A stretch of 63,001 nt of DNA from Azolla pinnata (taxonomy: Eukaryota > Streptophyta > Polypodiopsida > Salviniales > Salviniaceae): NCBI GenBank assembly GCA_037176905.1, contig JBBBWG010011111.1, forward strand, positions 163,790-226,790, in the 5' to 3' direction. The notes under the pieces were generated by a model that saw only the letters and a list, made by a program, of their open reading frames with translations, had not been told where the DNA came from and made no database searches. Position 1 is the stretch's first letter, and each line of letters opens with the position of its first letter. Of the stretch, positions 1 through 10,443 are shown in pieces. A program made the position numbers and the translations under genes.

Positions 1-221
1 CCTTTCTAGTTTCTCGCCTTTCCGTTCTTCTTTTTATGCACAATCAGCTCACCCATTGTTAGTGGAGATTTGGGCATGACAGAGACAAAGATTATCATCA
101 TCATCATCATCATCGGATTTTAAACCCTTAGACCTCATCACCAAATGCTTGCCAACTTTGGTGCGAATCAAGACTATATGTTACGACATGTGTCAAGCAA
201 GCGCATCTAAATGTTCCGTGC

Positions 222-281
222 CGCCCACATATGTGTGAAAACGATACGAATCGCCCACGTATGTATGAAAACAATACAATT
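222..281. repeat. Two-copy 30-bp tandem repeat
   Basis: A unit beginning cgcccac occurs at 222 and again at 252, followed in both by a tatgaaaac-like core, with a few substitutions. It is a small local duplication with no evident function. Confidence 0.7.
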
Positions 282-1090
282 CGCATCGTTGCCCTTTAGA
301 ACTGTGGACACTTCCCCGCCGCAGGTTCTTTCCGAAAGCGGACATCAAATCCGCCCCGGAATCTTTTCTAGGGGGGGAATCCTCGAGCTCGATCTTCCCC
401 ACTAATCCGAGGACTTATTCCCACGCAATTCACTCAAGTCGTATGTGTCATAAGGTAACTAGATCTCATCATTCTCGACTAAGCCGAGCAGAAGGGGCGA
501 ATCTATTATCTGTTCGCATCGATCGTGCATCGCCTGGGGACTCATCTTTCCCCCGCGAAGATCAATCATTGTTGCCACTTCATTCCCTTTTTTCCACCGT
601 CGATTGGATCGTAACCGAATCTCACGTGACCCCCACATTGCAAAGGTCAAGAAACTGGTAATGAAATGACGTCAAAGGCATGAAATGACTATGGTTTTGC
701 TGCATGCTTTATTTAGAAGTGGGATCGTTTTCTCTTATCCGGAGCGATGTCACAAACCATGGGTGATTTGACTCGATTTTTGTTCTAGCTTCCGATGACG
801 ATTGCAACATGATCGATCGCGATTCACAGTTTTCGATGCGGACCGGACGCATTAGCTTCTCGAATGTTCCAAAACTTTTGGAGCTTTCTGCAAGCTTCCG
901 GAAATTTCTAATATTGACAGTTGAGCATATGTAGCGAATCTACGAGAGGACTTAAAACATGTCGTGCTTTACAGAGTAGACCTCTTACTGGGCAACTTAT
1001 TAAACATGTATTTGCAGCTAAAAGGTGAATATATTCCGCTGCAAATTATACATTGTGAAATACCGTTATGTATTTCCATTGAAACAATTA

Positions 1091-1494
1091 CCAGAAAGCG
1101 CCTACCTAAATTATAAATTACATTTTAATGCCGGCTAAAACTAGAAATTACAGAGTAACGTCTCGTTTTAAAAATTAAGCCGCAATTAATTGGTAAACAC
1201 CAAACCAATTAATTGTGAGCTCGATTAACATCAAATTAACTATTTCATCAACACTCAATTAATTGATTAACATCAAATTATCACATCAATCATTTAATTG
1301 GAGTATAAACGATCAACTTTTGTTAATCGAATATAACAAGGGAAGTAATCTAGGAATAAAATCAATTAATTGTTAGACTAATGGAATTAATCGGGTGTTA
1401 ATTTTAGTGGAAGATAAGAGCAGGCGCCGCTTTGTAATTGTTTATTCTAGTAGGCATTAAAATGTAATGTATACTTTTGTTAGGCGTTTCCTGG
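1091..1494. mobile_element. MITE-like element with ~65-bp terminal inverted repeats
   Basis: The first ~65 bases (from 1091, ccagaaagcgcc) and the reverse complement of the last ~65 (from 1494, ccaggaaacgcc) align without gaps at about 80% identity, including an identical stretch of about 16 bases (attacattttaatgcc). The element is flanked on both sides by TA (1089-1090 and 1495-1496). The interior of about 270 bp is AT-rich with aattaattg-type palindromes and no coding frame. Size, TIRs, AT-richness and the TA flanks suit a non-autonomous DNA transposon, possibly Tc1/mariner-like. The superfamily is inference. A related right-end fragment lies near 9205-9245. Confidence 0.7.
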
Positions 1495-2417
1495 TACTTC
1501 TCCCGTTTCCATTTGACGAGGACACTCAAGAAGCGATCAAGGTCAACAAACGGAATCGGTTTATTCCATGCATGGGGATTGGTTCGCAATTAGAAAGAAG
1601 GTGGGATTTTAAAATCAAAATACGAAACAGTTTACACGAAGTAATCAAGTGTGAGTTCACACACACATCAAGTCTGACATTATGAGCAACCATTGCGATG
1701 ATCGATTCCGACTCCCAACTCCATTCTTCCCCCGTCGATGTTCATCACCATGCAACAAGCATCTCCGCAACTGGCATCGAAACTGCACTCTCGTTCGTCG
1801 AAAACTACCCAAGATTTGCCTACATTTGGTTCCACATCCATTTCTTTACTGTCATTGTGCATTGCGGCGCAAATTTCCATTGCATTGGATGGACCGATTC
1901 CGTGCTTCGCAAATTCAATCCTGTTTCAGATTGCAGCTGCGTTTCAATTTACGCAGCATAATGTTTCCTCGAAAGCCATTCTGAGAAGCTAATCCTTCTA
2001 CATAAACTTTTGTAAGAGAGACCCAAAATCAACATCATCCATTCGACAATTGTATAATCTTGTACACGAAAACTTCCGAAATCATCACAACCCCATCATC
2101 ACAATAAACTTCCGAAATCAATCTTGTACACGAAAACACATAACTCAGGATTGCTTATTATTTTTGCATTAGACCCCGAATTTCATCTTGTACACGAAAT
2201 CTATCCTTGCTGTGTCGACCACGACTGCCCACTACATATGTAGAGAAGGTGTTATTTATCCGTGTTCTTTCTTTTGCTTTTGCTTCTTTCTTTCTCCTTT
2301 GCCTGTGATGAAACAGGTGGGCAATATGGGGGGGCTGATTGGATGTGGATTTTACATGAATCTGTTCCAATTTATCCTATGAGAAGGAGGGTACTGTACA
2401 AAAATCGAAGCCACTCA

Positions 2418-5400
2418 TCAGCGGTCATTGCAGCAAACCGGGCCTTCCCCATCTCTAAGCTTCCCCCATAAACATGCCATATGCCTGGGATTCTGGTAAT
2501 GTGCAATCACATAGCCATCACTGCATCCGATATTGTTGAAGTTCTGATTGTGTATGTAATGGACCTCGTGGTGGTGGTTCTTGTATGTTTCGATCCACAC
2601 ACCCATAGACACATCTTCCAGTTTGAACAACTATGGAAAAACAGCAAGCACAACAAAAGATTTTCCGTCTTTATATCTTTTACTTGGTATGCATATATGA
2701 GGATGGAAATATAATAAGTGGGTCTCTACCTTTAAGCTTGCATTATAATGAGAACGGACAACAAAGCTCGCAATATCATTAGAGATTATGTACCCCGGAC
2801 CATGTGCCCATGGTGGATAAGAAGCATGTGGCCATTCCTGAAGCACATGTAATTTGATATGTAAGACGAAAAAGTAAACATTACACATAAATCATCTGTT
2901 ATCTGCGTATACATCTACATCATACATAACACGCACACACACACACACACACATGCAGCTGAAACCTATAGACCTTAATACATAACATGCATACATGCAA
3001 ATATAAACACACACATGAATATGCTTAACACGGTGGACTAAATGACATAAATTCATAAATGATGTAGATATACCTCAGTACTTATGTACCATTTGTCATC
3101 TACTTCCCGATGTGGCTCGCTCTCAAATTCAATCGATCCATACAAGAGGCCTTTGCTCTTCTTGGTTTTACTTAAAAGCGACAAAATCTCATCAACTCTG
3201 ACAAACGTGTCATCATCCGTCTTCATAATATACTTTGATCGCATTATTTCCGTCTGTATATTTTCATTCAGAAGAAAGGTTTAAGAATTCATGACGACCA
3301 AAAGCAGGAAGGAAAACAGAAAAAAATTAGAGTTTTCTAGGTCAAGATGTAGACCCCAAAAATGCATATAGCAATCGTCTTGAGGGTGATCAAGTTGTAT
3401 AAATCCACAAACGGCATCAATTGAATATCTCCATATGTCAACGCTTCCCTCCAAATCTCTTTGTTCACTTGCATATTTGAATGCTATCCAAAAGAAGAAA
3501 GATAATCTCTTGCCTATTTATTGCCAAATACCCATATATTATGCACAAAACAAACATTACAAAAAGCGACTAGATCACATGACATTCCTTGAAAACAAAA
3601 CCAAGTGCAATGTTTAACTTTTGATTAAGCAAATGGTTGCTTGAAACTTCTCATATTTCACAAGCAAGCTTCATTTCCGTGCATCGCAATATACAAAAGA
3701 TCGTATTGGCAGCCATGATTTCAATCAAGCATGCAGCAAGATTAATAAGGAGAAGATGGAAGCATTTTCACTCAGTACATAGAACAAATTCTCCAAAAAG
3801 AAGTAAATAGCTATGTGCAATCTGAATGTATGATTTAGGAATACAAGCAGTTTGCATGATATGTGGGATCATTTCTCTGGAACATGTGTGTTTAACAAGT
3901 TCTATTACCTGGCCGACAAAGAAGCGGACAGTTACATTTCCAGAACGGACGCTTTCATACTGCATCCATGTTCTCCGGACAGCCATTCTTCGATCGAAGT
4001 TGTTCCCTGTCGAAAATACACCAATAAATAGCTTGTTTTGCTGCTTTGGCCTGAATGGAGGTGCTTTCAAGAACTCCAAATCAGCATGTGTAACATCCTC
4101 TGATGCCGGCAGTCCAGTTGCAAGGATTGAGATTGTTTTCACACTTCCTTTCAACCTAATACTACCAACCAATGATGGTTTCAAATTCTGGAAAAATAAA
4201 AACAAGAAAGAAAAAATGATAAAGAGACAGAGAGAGAGGGGTTGATCGCACATATATAAGAAAATCAGCTGATGGTTGGTATAGTTACCTCCCTGTATTC
4301 GAAAGAAGTGACATGCTTCCCATTTACGGTCATGTGAAACCCTTCCCATCCTACCCATAGTGTAGCTGCAAAAGGCAAGCCATTTATGAAGGGAAACCAA
4401 TGCTTTGTATCCCCTGATGAGAGCAAATGTTGCTTCTCCGCCTCTGTAAGGTTACCCGGGAACATCCGGATCGAAGCCTTGCCTAATTGCTCCGAGCAAG
4501 CATCCAACCCATCAACTGCAATAAGTTAAAAAAAGGAGGAAGAAGTTTTCTTCAATGGTGAGCCCTGCTACTGGGGAGGATCTTGGTCGTTCTCTCTAAT
4601 ATGTATGTGCTTGAAAGCTTTCCCAAAAGAACTTGAATGTGAAAAATAAAGCTTCACTTTGATGTTGGCTATCTGCACCTACATGATCAATCAGTCCATG
4701 TACTCTTTCGGAAAGCCAAATCTGATATTGGCCAGATGAAACATGGGGAAAAATGTGGTATTTCCAATAATATATCATCGGGAAGAATGGCCTGCTTTGG
4801 AAAGACCTTACCTAAACATAACCAAGGTCATTGATCATGGAATTGAGTTCCTTTCAGCATTGTATTCTTGGGAAAAGCTAATCTGAAGTGGTGCAAGGCA
4901 CAGAAAATATGGAAAAGACAGTTAAGTAAAACACACACACACACACACACACACACATCTGTGTCTACACTTAGTCTAGATTATTTTAGCATGGAAAAAG
5001 GACAATTGTCGGTCTCATATTCTGAAAAAGATGTTAATCTCAACTACTGTGATATATTAAAGCATGGAAAAAATGTTCTCATCAAAACGGCAGATTCATG
5101 AGAAGATCAAATCTGAGCTAATGTCATCGAGCATGCAAGATGCACATCAGAAACAAGAACAATCTAGTATGATAAGATCTACTACAAAATTCATTCGAAA
5201 GTTTTTTAATTTGCAGACAAGCATGATTCAAAAAATTATTCAAACAAGAAATTGATTTTCAATTTCAGAATCTTGATAACATGGAAAGAAGTTCTTTGCA
5301 AAACTGTGCACTCATGGAAATATCAAAACTGAGCTGATGTTATTGAAAATACAAGATATGCATTGGAAACAAGTGACAAGATCTGCAAAAAATTCATTAA

Positions 5401-7135
5401 AAAAATTCTCTTTTTGCAGACAAGGCATGGAATCTGAGCGAATGTCATCGATCATGCAAGATGCACATCAGAAACAAGTACAATCTAGTACGACAAGGTC
5501 TACTACAAAATTCATTGGAAAGCTTTTTATTTTGGAGACAAGCATGATTCAAAAAAAATATTCAAACGAGGAATTGATTTTCAATTTCAAAATCTTGATA
5601 ACATGGAAAGAAGTTCTTTGCAAAACTGTGCACTCATGGAAATATCAAAACTGAGCTGATGTTATTGAAAATGCAAGATACGCATTGGAAACAAGTGACG
5701 AGATCTGCAAAAAATATTAAAAAATTTCTCTTTTTGCAGACAAGGCATTGGATTCACCAACAACATCCAAGGGAGTATTGACGAAGTTCTCTAGGAATTG
5801 GCACCAGCGACAGCTAATGTCACTGAGCATGCAAGTCACAAGTACAGTCTATGACAAAAAAAAATCATATATTTTGTTTTTTTCTGCAGAGAAGTATATG
5901 ATTCACAACAATAATAGCTGAAATAGGAGGGATTATGGACCAACATTTTCTGGGCAAGGCATCATCAACGGCAAATGTCATCGTGCATGCAAGATTACAC
6001 GTGATACGATATCCAGAATAGGGCAGGATTATTGATCAACCTCTGTTGGGATAATGTCATTGAGAATGCAAGAATATGCATCAGAAACAAATACAGTCAA
6101 CGATCCGCTTAAAAAAAATTCATACATTTGTTCTTTGCAGATAAAGCATATGATTCACAACAATGTCCAAAAATAAGAAAGGATCCACCAGCACTGACCT
6201 TTTTTGGGACTAGCATCAGGGACAGGGCAGCGCTCCTCATCCCCCCACTCACGTTCGCGGCTCCACGTGTTCTGGACAATTACTGCATCGTTAGTCAATT
6301 TGTCTCCGAGGAGCCGTACATTGTAATGTAGAATGATGGGAGGGTTGACATCGCCAGGTAAGGTTGGGCCTAAGAGCTCGATGGCGAAGCTTCCTTCAGC
6401 TCCCCATGGCACGGCCACGATGGTGATGGCAGAATCCACCACAAGGCCACATGGAATTTCTAGTTCTTCGTAGATACCTCTGATACCTTTCTCGAGCGTG
6501 CGATTGATCGAGCTCACAGAGTAAGGGCATTGCTTCTCCATTGTCTTGTTTGTCGCCAAGGAAGATCGATGATGATGTTCATCTTCAAGGCCTTGTGAGC
6601 TATGATATGTCTTCCCGAATTCAATCCAGTTGTTCTTGGCCTCTTTCAGAGCTTGCTTGAGCTCCGGAAAGTTATCAGGGCGAGAGAGAATGGGGCTCAT
6701 GTATTGCCAGACGGAGAGGATCGCGGATTCTTCGGCCGAAGCATTCACCATAGCCAAGGCAAGCTTGATCACAGAGGGCTCCTTCATCAAGCCGATTCTT
6801 TTGACGGGCTCGATGACCAATTCACGGCTTTCAACCCCAACATGGAGCGGCCCTCCGTTGTGTGGGGATAGCGACGGATTCTGGCCTCTGTCTCTATCCG
6901 TAATCAGGCCCGTGTATGTTTCGATGAAGGAGCCGTGCATGAGCTCGAATCTGATGAAAAGAACCATGAACACGAAGAAAACAATCCCCGCACCCAGCCA
7001 TACCTTCATCTCCGACACAGAGAAACAGACCCATCTCTTCGGCGGCTGCAGCTGCGGCTGCGGCTGGAGATGATGATGCTGATGCTGATGATGATGATGA
7101 ATATGATGATGCTGCGGATGCTGGGGCTGCTTCAT
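2418..7135 (-). CDS. Beta-1,3-galactosyltransferase with galectin domain (GT31, GALT-like)
   Basis: Type II Golgi glycosyltransferase, 690 aa in seven exons: 7135-6199, 4515-4289, 4187-3909, 3483-3355, 3253-3074, 2837-2730, 2630-2418. All junctions are GT-AG and phases agree. In order it has a His/Gln-rich cytosolic tail (residues ~4-32), one membrane anchor (~43-67), a galectin-like carbohydrate-binding domain (~190-400) and a GT31 domain (~430-690). The latter shows a [11 protein letters not shown] motif, the metal-binding DDD in [11 protein letters not shown] (~537-539), the EWP...GPGYIIS block and a conserved CC-containing C-terminus. This architecture is that of the plant GALT1-6 clade, whose members galactosylate hydroxyproline on arabinogalactan proteins or make Lewis a on N-glycans. 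The sequence does not tell me which. The start ATG precedes the anchor and is followed by an unbroken frame. Intron 1 (1683 bp) carries a tandem duplication. Confidence 0.93.
4516..6198 (-). other. Intron 1 of the galactosyltransferase gene
   Basis: The intron is unusually long for this gene; the others are about 99-425 bp. It holds an (AC)n run at 4931-4957 and a two-copy 321-bp tandem repeat with weaker partial copies up to about 6130. No coding sequence is recognisable. Confidence 0.8.
5110..5750. repeat. Two-copy 321-bp tandem repeat inside an intron
   Basis: Copy 1 runs 5110-5430 and copy 2 5431-5750, about 90% identical. Each begins aatctgagc and ends at a tttttgcagacaaggcat block. Each unit is itself made of two diverged halves sharing a gcaagat..cattggaaacaag-like core, and weaker partial copies continue to about 6130. 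The repeated tttttgcag looks like a splice acceptor, but no exon follows any copy. Confidence 0.85.
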
Positions 7136-7330
7136 GGCGAAGAATGCTCAATCCTCCTTTCTCTCATGAAAATGTGGAAGAAGCAAAACGAGGAAGGGGC
7201 GAAAGGCGGGAAGCAAAAGAACAAAAGACTCCTGAATATGTGGATTTTGTCGTGCGTCGATCCTGTTTCTTCTGGGCGAGGGCCTGTGAGCTTTCCAAGC
7301 TTGATTTCCACTCTCTGATGGCGGATTTCT

Positions 7331-7407
7331 TCTGCTTCTGCTCTTCTTCTTCCTCTTCCTCCTCCTCCTCCTCCTCCTCCTCCTCCTCCTCCTCCTTCTT
7401 CTTCCCT
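7331..7407. repeat. (CTT/CTC)n microsatellite in 5' leader region
   Basis: Uninterrupted trinucleotide pyrimidine repeats lie about 200-270 bp upstream of the galactosyltransferase start codon, so they are probably transcribed as a GA-rich 5' leader on the minus strand. Confidence 0.85.
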
Positions 7408-7830
7408 TGACCTGTCTACCTGACCGACTGCATCCCGCAAAAGAAAGAAAACAGAAACACGAGGAAAAGAACGGATTTGAGATGCTCTGCTCAGATTAGG
7501 GTTTTGCGGAGAAAGCGCAGAGGGCATCGATGGATCGATCGGAGCAGAGAGAGAATGGGTCGGGTCCGTCTTCTTCTGCGTGCGCAGAAAAGCACAGAAA
7601 AGCAAACAAAACAAAAGGCTCCCAAGAAAAGCAAAAGTCATCAGTTACCTTTTGACTTTGCAAAAAACACCAGAATTTTTTTTTATTACAATAAAACGAA
7701 ATCAATTTTTTTTTAAAACGGATTAATTTCCTTTTAAACAATGTGGACAAACGAAACTATTTATTCATTTTGCTTATTCATACATTTGTGTTTTTATTTA
7801 TTTATTAATCTAAAGCACTCCGATCTCGCT

Positions 7831-8190
7831 TATTATTATTATTATTATTATTATTCTTCTTCTTCTTATTCTTATTCTTATTATTATTCTTCTTATTATT
7901 ATTATTCTTATTCTTATTCTTATTCTTATTATTATTCTTCTTATTATTGTTTTTATTATTACTACCACTACTGCTACTACTACTAATATTTCTATTGTTA
8001 TATTTATAACTTGATTAATTATATTCTTATTTATTTGTTTATTATTTCATTTCAAGCACTCAGATCTCGTTTTATTCTTGTTATTTTTGTTTTTATATTA
8101 TTGTTATTATTAGTATTAGTATTAGTATTATTATTATTATTAGTAGTAGTAGTAGTAATAGTAGTAGTATTATTATTATTATTATTAGAG
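7831..8190. repeat. Compound ATT/CTT/AGT trinucleotide microsatellite cluster
   Basis: Two blocks (about 7831-7985 and 8096-8190) of interleaved TTA, TTC, ACT and TAG trinucleotides surround about 110 bp of AT-rich sequence. A cactc(c/a)gatctcg(c/t)tt motif precedes both blocks (near 7815 and 8058), so the pair looks like one duplicated unit. The long open frames across it (Tyr/Ser or Leu/Val runs) are artefacts of the repeat. Confidence 0.9.
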
Positions 8191-9076
8191 CTTTTTTTCT
8201 ATTATTTGCAGTTCGTTGAGGAAGAAGACCCTAAAAAATTTGAGTTGCTGCTCTGATCGTGCACTTTGTTTGCTTGTCCCCAAGGGTGAATGAATCGAAG
8301 GTTATACGGATCGATTAGATCCAATCCGATCCGATCCGAGCTTGTTGCTGGATTGCCGGTTGCCATTGGCGAATCGAACCTTGATGCTGACAACGTACTC
8401 GATGAATGGCAAAAAGCCTTTACCTAGATCGAATCTACAAGCATTCGGAGATAATCTACAAGATCAGTGGTTTGCATGTAGCTCAATGAGATAGATGCTA
8501 GCTACCAAGTCTCTTTGCATGCCTCTATCTGATCTCAGACTGCAGATTCTGCAGATGCAGCTCTAGAGTTTCAATCGTCCAATTCTTCTATTGAAGCTGG
8601 CAAACATCAGCCACCACTGCCCACCTCGAATAATTAGGGTTTGTTGCTGACCATCAATGGAACTTGGGCAGTACAAGTTCTTGTTTGTCTGTTGATGTTG
8701 TCTTCAAACTCATTATCGGTTCCAGAGCTCCAGCCATGAGAGTTTTAGCAACAATCATTTCATCGATGATGAGCTTCAGTTATCCAATAGCATTTGTCGG
8801 TTCATTGAGCATGCCTGTTCGTCAGTGTGGCCCTCTTGCATGATTACCGCATGGTGCGTTCAGAAGCAGTTTCTCAATCAACAGTATATAACCAGAGGCA
8901 TTACGAACTCTCGGATCGTTATAACCAGAAACCAGTTACAAATCTTTTCTGCATTCGTCTTTCGTGTACGGACTATAAACGATTGTATTAGACTCTCTTA
9001 GCGAGCATCAACGTTCGTATCGAACTCGCTTAACGAACATAAATTGATCATATCATTACTGAAAATTGAAAATTAC

Positions 9077-9213
9077 AAATTAACACCTATTCTTACTACT
9101 ACTAGTTCCTAATCAACGTCGGTGCTAATTAAACGATAATCTCCTAAATTACTACTAAATTTCAAATTAACACCTATTCTTACTACTACTAGTTCCTAAT
9201 TAAACGTCGTGTT
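9077..9213. repeat. Tandem duplication, period 87 bp
   Basis: The segment beginning aaattaacacctattc is present at 9077 and again at 9164; the second copy is shorter. The sequence just after it (gttaaaatgtaggttg...ttgttaggcgttt, ~9213-9246) matches the right end of the TIR element at 1091-1494. This may therefore be a decayed second copy of that element family. Confidence 0.7.
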
Positions 9214-10443
9214 AAAATGTAGGTTGTAATTTTGTTAGGCGTTTTTTTTGTTTTGTGGATCAAATTAGTCTCACTAATCAACGAGATTAAGGATCTAAGT
9301 GGGGATTAGAGCTTAATCCTTTTTGCCCGTGTTTATTTTATAGGTCATGGGTTCGAATCCAAAGAAGGGTTTTAACGGCTACACACAGTTTCCCGCTTCT
9401 TCTTCTTCTTCTTCTTCTTTCTTCCTTCTTCTTCTTCTTCTTCTTCACGTTCTTTCTTTCTGCAGCATCCCACCATCGCCATGTCCAGATCCCTCGCTCC
9501 TTACAACTTCTGTGCTTCTTCTTCTTCTTTGGTGGAGTTCCAACCCTAATCTTTTTGCGCTCTTTCTTTTCTGTGAATCGAAAAACACTCCTTTTTCTAC
9601 CACTACCTCTTCCTGCGTCTCTGCCGAAATCGCGTTCCTTACATCGTACGTTCTTGGTCTTCATCTGGCCGACGCTTGCAGCTTCTCCGTTCCTCCTTGC
9701 GAACTTGCAAAGGTAACGATTTTCTTTCCCTCTTTCTCCCCTCCTCTCCCTGTCTTTTGCAACAAGAGAGTAGTAGGCCCTGGAGAACTCATCGCAAGTC
9801 TCTACATTTGCTTCCGTCTTTAGCCCGAGATCTGAGTTGTCTTATATCTTTACCTTCCCATATAATAATCCTTCTTCTCAACATCCCGAGATCTCATTTC
9901 TTGATGGCTTCCTTCAGCCAACGACCGAACACAATCTACTTCTTCCTGCAAGAAGCCTCGTATATTTGTATTCTAAAATTTTGGAAAGCTGTGCGCGATC
10001 TCGTCTCAAACAAGTTGCAGACTAAATCAAGAAGAGAAGGTCCGCACTTTGGTCGATGAAAGAGCTGCTCGCTTTCAAATCCGTCTAAGCTACGGAAAAA
10101 GAATGAAAAAAAGAGATTTTGATCTTCTAAAGAATGCAATCACCGTTCTCTCTATACACATCAAACAAAAACAAACTATGATCTTTCACCGGAGAAAACA
10201 GGAAAACCAAACAGCGAATCTTCGACTTAACCTTCGCGAAGTCTTTTATTTGCTGTGCAATGAGTGTTCAAATATGACATTTTTGACGGTTGGAAATTCT
10301 CGTTTTGAATCTTTAGAAGCTAATGATGATAAATTCAAGGTTTTAAGTTCCATAAAAATATCCATTGCAGTAAAATTATTGTGTACGTACTTGTATTTTA
10401 CAGGAACAGGAGCCCTTTTGTACATACATCTACAAAGATCGGA

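Larger units (their letters stand above)
1..2417. other. Gene-free left flank
   Basis: I see no conserved coding sequence here; the short open frames have no recognisable family. It holds an (ATC)n run at 94-114, a 30-bp unit repeated twice at 222-281, a TIR element at 1091-1494, and a short motif (cttgtacacgaaa) three times between about 2060 and 2200. The last part lies just downstream of the galactosyltransferase stop codon and probably contains its 3' UTR and polyadenylation region. Confidence 0.6.
7136..10443. promoter_or_regulatory. Divergent intergenic region between GalT and MAP65 genes
   Basis: This 3.3-kb region must hold the promoters and 5' UTRs of both flanking divergent genes. 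Pyrimidine-rich simple repeats mark both edges: (CTC/CTT)n at 7331-7407, which is GA-rich on the galactosyltransferase strand, and (CTT)n at 9399-9446 on the MAP65 strand. A telo-box-like accctaat lies at 9544-9551. The ATG of MAP65 is preceded by tttacag at about 10397-10403, consistent with a spliced 5' leader. I see no coding sequence. Confidence 0.5.

Noticed and set aside
3355-3467. Alternative acceptor at 3468-3469 (gcaag) for galactosyltransferase exon 4
   Set aside because: It breaks the reading phase; the acceptor ggatag before 3483 keeps phase and restores the conserved residues between RFFVGQ and the next block.
7336-7399. Poly-Gly/poly-Ser peptides across the CTC repeat
   Set aside because: Pure microsatellite translation in the 5' region of the galactosyltransferase gene.
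9290-9365. tRNA-like B box (gggttcgaatcc near 9350)
   Set aside because: No matching A box, acceptor stem or anticodon arm upstream. A similar motif at 61938-61950 is coding sequence of the MYC gene.
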